NCBI GenBank assembly: GCA_041485125.1
Contig: JBGPIT010000177.1
Location: forward strand, 1 to 9,789
DNA: 9,789 nucleotides
Reading direction: 5' to 3'
DNA from: JBGPIT01 sp041485125
Lineage (GTDB): Bacteria; Desulfobacterota; Binatia; UTPRO1
The translations under genes and the position numbers were made by a program. A model generated the notes under the pieces. The model was not told the origin of the DNA and did no database searches. It saw only the letters and a list, made by a program, of their open reading frames with translations. Positions 5,688 to 9,789 of this stretch are shown here, in pieces (position 1 is the first letter of the stretch; each line of letters opens with the position of its first letter).

Positions 5688-7355
5688 ATGATCAGCCCAG
5701 ATCCCCGACGGACCACCGCCGCTCCTTCTCGGCCATCGCTCGCGTGCTGCTTCCTCGTTGCCGTGATTCTCGCCACGTCCGCGGCATACGGCGGGGAGCC
5801 TCCTACGCGTCCAATCGATGGCGTTGGCAACAACGTCGTCCATCCTGACTGGGGCACCCCAGGTACACAGCTCCTTCGCGGCGCCAGCGGCTCGCACTAC
5901 GCCGACGGCGTCGCAGCGCCCGCCGGTGCGACACGGCCGAGCCCTCGCATGGTGAGCGATGCGATCTTCGACCAGACGACCTCGATTCCGAGCGCGATCG
6001 GCCTCAGCGACTACATCTGGACGTGGGGCCAATTCCTCGATCACGATTTCAGCCTGACCGAGGGCGCGCGGGAAGCCATGCCGATCAGCGTCCCCCCGGG
6101 CGATCCATTCTTCGATCCCTTCTTCACCAACCTGCAGACGATCTCCTTTCGTCGCGCGCTCTTCGACCCCAGCACCGGCACCTCGAGCCCGCGAGAGCAG
6201 GTCAACGAGATCACCGGCTACATCGACGGGTCGAACGTCTATGGATCGACCCCCGAGCGCGCCGCATGGTTACGGACCGGGAGCGGCGGTCGGCTGAAGG
6301 TCACCGACACCCCGGTGGGCACGCTGCTGCCCTTCAACGACGGCACGCAGCCGAACGCCGGATCGCCGGAGGCTCCTGATCTCTCGACCAGCTCGTTCCT
6401 GGCAGGTGACGTTCGGGCGAACGAGCAACCGACCCTGGCATGTCTGCACACGCTATTCGTACGCGAGCACAACCGTCAGGCGGCGCGCATCCAGAGGGCC
6501 GACCATCGCCTTTCGGATGAGGAGATCTACCAACACGCGCGCCGGATCGTGATCGGCGAGATCGAGGCGATCACGTATCGTGAGTTCCTGCCCGCGTTGC
6601 TCGGGCCGGACGCGCTCGGACCCGACGGAGACTACGATCCGACGGTCAACGCCGGAATCGCGACAGTCTTTTCGACCGCCGCTTATCGGCTCGGCCACAC
6701 ACTCCTGAGCCCGATGATCCAGCGCCGTGACGCGCAGGGGAATTCGATACCCGAGGGGCCGCTGGCACTGCGCGAAGCGTTCTTCGCCGCCACGCCGCCG
6801 ATTCTCGAGCAGGAAGGCCTCGAGCCGATCCTGCGCGGCCTGGCGGCGCAACGCGCGCAAGAGCTCGACGCCCACATCATCGACGACGTACGGAACTTTC
6901 TCTTCGGCGCCCCACGTAGCGGCGGCCTCGACCTGATCTCCCTCAATCTACAGCGCGGCCGCGATCTCGGTCTTCCGGACTTCAACACCGTGCGCGCCGA
7001 CTATGGACTCCCCCGCAAGCAGACTTTCTCCGACATCACCTCCGACCCAGCAACGGCGACGAAGCTCGAGGACCTCTACGGCGACGTGGACGACATCGAC
7101 GTCTTCGTTGGATTGCTCGTCGAGGACGACCTCCCGGGCCGCATCGTCGGAGAGACGTTGATGGCCGTGCTCGTCGACCAGTTCACCCGCTCGCGAGCCG
7201 GTGACCGTTTCTGGTACAGCCGCCTGCTCCCACGCGGCGAGCTCAACCGAGTGCACCATACGCGTCTCTCGACCGTCATTCGCCACAACACCACGATCCA
7301 GCGAATTCAGCCGAACGTCTTCTTCGTCCGCAAGCACCCGGGCGCGCGCGATTGA
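5688..7355 (+). CDS. Secreted animal-type haem peroxidase (peroxidase-cyclooxygenase superfamily)
   Basis: This 555-residue protein matches the animal haem peroxidase family (PF03098). Using ATG 5688, the distal motif WGQFLDHDF gives Q115, D118 and distal H119, with calcium ligand D120. TGYIDGSNVYGS (176-187) supplies the T-x-aromatic-x-D-x-S calcium loop. RANEQPT carries catalytic R243 and E246, equivalents of myeloperoxidase R239 and E242; Q replaces the haem-linked M243 of myeloperoxidase. Proximal H337 is in YRLGH, with R334 three residues before it. N420 and R423 fall in LNLQRGRD. Such enzymes use H2O2 to oxidise halides, thiocyanate or phenols. D118 and E246 could link haem covalently. 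A signal peptide (RR near the start, hydrophobic core LACCFLVAVILATSA) indicates export. An in-frame GTG at 5604 would add 28 residues before that signal, so I prefer 5688, although its ribosome binding site is weak. A TTGACA lies at 5653-5658 without a good -10. No partner gene is adjacent. Confidence 0.92.
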   Translation: MISPDPRRTTAAPSRPSLACCFLVAVILATSAAYGGEPPTRPIDGVGNNVVHPDWGTPGTQLLRGASGSHYADGVAAPAGATRPSPRMVSDAIFDQTTSIPSAIGLSDYIWTWGQFLDHDFSLTEGAREAMPISVPPGDPFFDPFFTNLQTISFRRALFDPSTGTSSPREQVNEITGYIDGSNVYGSTPERAAWLRTGSGGRLKVTDTPVGTLLPFNDGTQPNAGSPEAPDLSTSSFLAGDVRANEQPTLACLHTLFVREHNRQAARIQRADHRLSDEEIYQHARRIVIGEIEAITYREFLPALLGPDALGPDGDYDPTVNAGIATVFSTAAYRLGHTLLSPMIQRRDAQGNSIPEGPLALREAFFAATPPILEQEGLEPILRGLAAQRAQELDAHIIDDVRNFLFGAPRSGGLDLISLNLQRGRDLGLPDFNTVRADYGLPRKQTFSDITSDPATATKLEDLYGDVDDIDVFVGLLVEDDLPGRIVGETLMAVLVDQFTRSRAGDRFWYSRLLPRGELNRVHHTRLSTVIRHNTTIQRIQPNVFFVRKHPGARD

Positions 7356-7424
7356 GACCGTCGTCGTCGCGGAGCGCCGTCACCGACGAGCGCTTCGATC
7401 AGCTGGTGCGGCGGCCTCGTCACG

Positions 7425-8120
7425 TTACTTCGCTCCCCTCGCTCCCCGGCAACCGTCTCGCGACGAGGCCATGCCGGTGCCGCAGCGCGCGCTTTGCCGC
7501 GTGTCGCGCTGCGCGTCTCGTTGCGCGTCGCGCACCGCGGCGGCGATCTCCTTGCTGAGGCCGGCGGCGGCACGGCTCATCGCGGCGGCGGCCATGCCTG
7601 CGTCGGTGCGGCTCGCGGGCTCGGCGAGCGTCGTCTCGCGCACCGCGACGACGGTGCGCGCTGGAAACGCGCGGAGCGTCCAGTGCGCGTGCAGGGTGAC
7701 CGCCCCGTCCTCCTGGAGCTCGAAGCGCTGCACGTCGACGGTGACGACATAGGACGGCTGCGTCGCGCCGACCCACGGGAAGACGATGACCTGCCCGGTG
7801 CCGAGCTCGACGGCGAGGTTCTGCGCCAGCACGCGCGCGAGGTTCGGCTGCAACGGCTCGCCCCAGCGCGCGTTCGGAATTGCCGCGATTTGGTACGCGC
7901 CGGCGCGGGCGACGATCTCGGAGCGGTCGAGATATTCAGGAATCGTCACGGGACCAACACCGACGACCAGGTCGGGCAGCGGAGCTTCCACGCGCTCCGT
8001 AGCGGCGGTGACGGCGTTCAAGACGTAGAAACGCGAGTCGTCGCGGACCGGCGCGAGCGCCGAGCAGCCGGCGAGCGCGCCGGCGACGGCGATCGCGGTC
8101 AGCGTGCGGGCCGCCGTCAT
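7425..8120 (-). CDS. ABC-type transport auxiliary lipoprotein (PqiC/YmbA-like)
   Basis: This is a 231-residue lipoprotein. The N-terminus is a short signal with lipobox LAGC (C19 lipidated). Serine at +2 predicts outer-membrane sorting. The body matches the ABC_trans_aux/DUF330 family (PF03886, PqiC): FYVLNA near the mature start, VGVGPVTIPEYLDRSEIV (53-70), RWGEPL (85-90), then LARVLAQNLA. In E. coli PqiC forms an outer-membrane ring that docks onto the MCE protein PqiB; a similar docking to the upstream MCE protein is inferred. The start overlaps the MCE gene stop by 4 bases (ATGA), with GGAGG upstream, so coupling is tight. The tail after about residue 197 is odd: three degenerate 12-base repeats (DAQR, DAQR, DTRQ) followed by an Arg/Gly/Ser-rich end unlike the family. 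It is the last gene of the operon and meets the peroxidase gene tail-to-tail 69 bases away. Confidence 0.88.
   Translation of the reverse strand: MTAARTLTAIAVAGALAGCSALAPVRDDSRFYVLNAVTAATERVEAPLPDLVVGVGPVTIPEYLDRSEIVARAGAYQIAAIPNARWGEPLQPNLARVLAQNLAVELGTGQVIVFPWVGATQPSYVVTVDVQRFELQEDGAVTLHAHWTLRAFPARTVVAVRETTLAEPASRTDAGMAAAAMSRAAAGLSKEIAAAVRDAQRDAQRDTRQSARCGTGMASSRDGCRGARGAK
7494..7529 (-). repeat. Three degenerate 12-base tandem repeats in the lipoprotein 3' end
   Basis: On the minus strand, GACGCGCAACGA, GACGCGCAGCGC and GACACGCGGCAA follow each other directly, encoding DAQR, DAQR and DTRQ. They lie in the nonconserved C-terminal tail of the auxiliary lipoprotein and may vary in copy number. 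Confidence 0.6.
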
Positions 8121-9055
8121 GGCACCGCCTCCGCGGGGGCCTTGCCCCGTACCAGGACGCTCGGGTTGCGCTCGAGCTCGGCCGCGAGGGCGCGGAGCGC
8201 GCGCGCCGCCTCGGCGAGGTCGGTGAGCGTGTGCGACAGCTGATACGCGAGCGGCGAGCCGGGCTCGATCAGCGTCCTCACGCTGGTGAAGGTCCCGTCC
8301 GCTTGCTGCGCGGCGCCCGACAAGCTCTTCGCCAGCGGTCCGACCTCTCCGTCGAGACGGCTCGCGAGCGTGCGCACACCGGTCGCGGCATCGCCGACCG
8401 ACCGCAAGGTCGGGTCGAGCGACTCGAGCGCGGCGCGCAGGCCGGGCGAGGTCGCGAGCGTGCGGACGGCGTCGAGCGTCTCGGCGACGCTCACGATCGC
8501 GCGATCGATGTCGACGGACGCGATCTTGTTGACGAGCTGGGTCACCTTCATCTGCACCTCCTCGAGCGCGCTGGGAACGGTCGGGATCTCCGGGTACGGC
8601 ATGTCCTTGTCGGCGACCAAGAGCCGCGTCGCGCCCGGCCGGAAGTCGAGCTCGATGTAGAGGACTCCGGTGACGAAGCTCTCCGACTGGAGCTGTCCGC
8701 TGAACCCGCGCGCGAGCGCCGCCTCGAGCGCCTCGGGCGTGAACGACACCGCCGCCCCGCGCGCGGTGAGACGGTCCTGGTCGAGCGCGATGATCACCGG
8801 GATGCGGTCGTTGCCGGGCATGACGCGCGGCTGCAGGCGGATCATGATGCGCGTCACCTCGCCGATCTCGACACCCTTGAACTTGACGGCGGCGCCGACG
8901 CGGAGGCCGTTCACCGAGCTCGGGAAGAACAGCACGAAGGGCTGCGTGCGCCGAAAGAGCCGCCCCGAGCCGAAGGCCGCGACGCCGACCAGCGCCAGCA
9001 CCACCGCGCCCACCACGAACACGCCGATCATCGTCGGGCTCACCTTCTTACCCAT
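8117..9055 (-). CDS. MlaD/PqiB-like MCE-domain protein of an ABC lipid transporter
   Basis: This 312-residue protein is anchored by one N-terminal helix (about 9-31), followed by a single MCE domain (about 38-155). FFPSSVNGLRVGAAVKFKGVEIGEV is the typical MCE opening, and a GFSGQLQSESFVTGVLYIELDF-like segment is near its end. A long helical region follows (about 170-295), ending in PGSPLAYQLSHTLTDL and ERNPSVLVRGK. That ending recalls PqiB/YebT-type proteins rather than E. coli MlaD, which is short. MCE rings carry phospholipid between inner and outer membranes; this protein would link the ATPase/permease to the outer-membrane lipoprotein. I chose ATG 9055 because GGAGGG lies 5 bases upstream and the protein then begins at the anchor helix. 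An upstream in-frame start at 9136 adds a basic stretch lying inside the ATPase gene. It overlaps the ATPase gene by 8 bases and the lipoprotein gene by 4. Confidence 0.9.
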   Translation of the reverse strand: MGKKVSPTMIGVFVVGAVVLALVGVAAFGSGRLFRRTQPFVLFFPSSVNGLRVGAAVKFKGVEIGEVTRIMIRLQPRVMPGNDRIPVIIALDQDRLTARGAAVSFTPEALEAALARGFSGQLQSESFVTGVLYIELDFRPGATRLLVADKDMPYPEIPTVPSALEEVQMKVTQLVNKIASVDIDRAIVSVAETLDAVRTLATSPGLRAALESLDPTLRSVGDAATGVRTLASRLDGEVGPLAKSLSGAAQQADGTFTSVRTLIEPGSPLAYQLSHTLTDLAEAARALRALAAELERNPSVLVRGKAPAEAVP

Positions 9056-9789
9056 CGTTGCCCTCCGCGCCGCGGGTGAGGAACCGGCGCACCCGCGGGT
9101 CGTCGGAATGGTCGCGGAGCTCGCGCGGCGGCCCACTCGCGATCATGGTGCGGGTGTCGGGATCGAGAAAGACGCTGTTCGTCCCGATCGTGAAGATGCT
9201 CTGCAGCTCGTGCGTGATGACGACGATCGTCGCGCCCAGGCTCTCGCGCAGCTCCAGGATGAGATCGTCGAGGAGACGCGAGCTGATCGGGTCGAGGCCG
9301 GCCGAGGGCTCGTCGAAGAAGAGAATCTCGGGATCGAGCGCCATGGCGCGCGCCAGACCCGCGCGCTTCTGCATGCCGCCGCTGATCTGCGACGGGTAGT
9401 AGTCCTCGAAGCCCTTCAAGCCGACCAGCGCGAGCTTGAGCGACGCGAGCTCGCGGATGTCCGCCGCCGAGAGGTCGGTGAACTCGCCGAGCGGCAAGCC
9501 GACGTTCTCCGCCAGCGTCATCGAGCTCCACAGTGCCCCGCTCTGGTACAGGACGCCGAACCGGCGGCGCATCTGCTCGCGCGCGTCCGGGTCGGCGCGG
9601 GTGAAGCTGGTGCCGCTGTAGAGCACGTCGCCGCGCGCCGGCTCGAGGAGGCCGATCATGTGGCGGAGCAGCGTGCTTTTGCCCGACCCGCTGCCGCCCA
9701 TGACGATGAAGACGTCGCCGTGGCGGACACCGAAGTTCAAGTCGTGCATGAGGACGAAGTCGCCGAAGGCCATGGTGAGGTCGCGGACG
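9048..9789 (-). CDS. MlaF-type ABC transporter ATPase (5' end outside window)
   Basis: Visible residues include VRDLTMAFGDF at the right edge, so the true start lies beyond 9789. The ATG at 9773 is internal, since family members begin with about ten further residues of this kind. Counting from that methionine, the protein has Walker A GGSGSGKST (26-34), the Q-loop in LYQSGAL (Q77), the signature SGGMQKRAGLARA (131-143), Walker B ILFFDEPSAGLDP (150-162) and the H-loop THE (H188). The GDFV...DLNF and SGALWSSMTLAENV wording is typical of MlaF/Ttg2A ATPases, which power phospholipid transport through an MlaE permease. The permease gene is not visible and is expected just upstream, off the right edge. 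The stop at 9048 lies 8 bases inside the MCE gene, indicating translational coupling. All nucleotide-binding residues are intact. Confidence 0.93.
   Translation of the reverse strand, partial: VRDLTMAFGDFVLMHDLNFGVRHGDVFIVMGGSGSGKSTLLRHMIGLLEPARGDVLYSGTSFTRADPDAREQMRRRFGVLYQSGALWSSMTLAENVGLPLGEFTDLSAADIRELASLKLALVGLKGFEDYYPSQISGGMQKRAGLARAMALDPEILFFDEPSAGLDPISSRLLDDLILELRESLGATIVVITHELQSIFTIGTNSVFLDPDTRTMIASGPPRELRDHSDDPRVRRFLTRGAEGNDG

Noticed and set aside
8231..9079. 282-residue plus-strand frame opposite the MCE gene
   Set aside because: Arg/Glu/His-rich antisense shadow of a well-recognised MCE protein.

Overview
This is a GC-rich bacterial chromosomal window. Real genes show strong G/C preference at third codon positions, and the genes have Gram-negative traits: a lipoprotein with an outer-membrane-type lipobox, an MCE/MlaD ABC lipid transporter, and a periplasmic LolA-like protein. 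The gene types (DUF420, TauE plus DUF1634, LolA-like protein, SGNH-type N-terminus, animal-type haem peroxidase) suggest an environmental proteobacterium or a deltaproteobacteria/Binatota-like lineage. That placement is inference; no marker gene settles it.

Layout, left to right. (1) 1-508: the end of a VapB antitoxin gene overlapping a complete VapC PIN-domain toxin gene. (2) 519-1085, minus: a DUF420 membrane protein of the CtaM/YozB kind, tail-to-tail with vapC. (3) 1182-1791, plus: a genomic scar in which a frameshifted N-terminal piece of an SGNH/GDSL-hydrolase-like gene is joined to the last ~100 codons of an RND efflux pump gene. (4) 1846-3073, minus: a two-gene unit of a TauE/SafE anion permease followed by a DUF1634 membrane protein. 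(5) 3166-3960, minus: a secreted LolA-like 'outer membrane lipoprotein-sorting' protein. (6) 4152-5558, plus: class II fumarase FumC, read divergently from the LolA-like gene across a 191-base regulatory gap. (7) 5688-7355, plus: a secreted animal-type haem peroxidase with its catalytic and calcium residues present. (8) 7425-9789, minus: a tightly overlapping ABC/MCE lipid-transport operon (MlaF-type ATPase, MlaD/PqiB-like MCE protein, PqiC-like lipoprotein) that runs in from beyond the right edge.

Only two groups look like working units in the sense of operon plus function: the TauE-DUF1634 pair and the MlaF-MlaD-PqiC-like operon. The vapBC module is a classic self-contained pair. The other genes are ordinary single genes. 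I found no CRISPR array, tRNA, rRNA, transposase or phage gene, and I do not see a convincing undescribed multi-gene system. The items most worth a second look are the SGNH::RND chimeric pseudogene with a palindrome at its junction, the bacterial animal-type peroxidase, the Mla/Pqi hybrid make-up of the right-hand operon, and a 13-codon ORF with a consensus ribosome binding site upstream of fumC.
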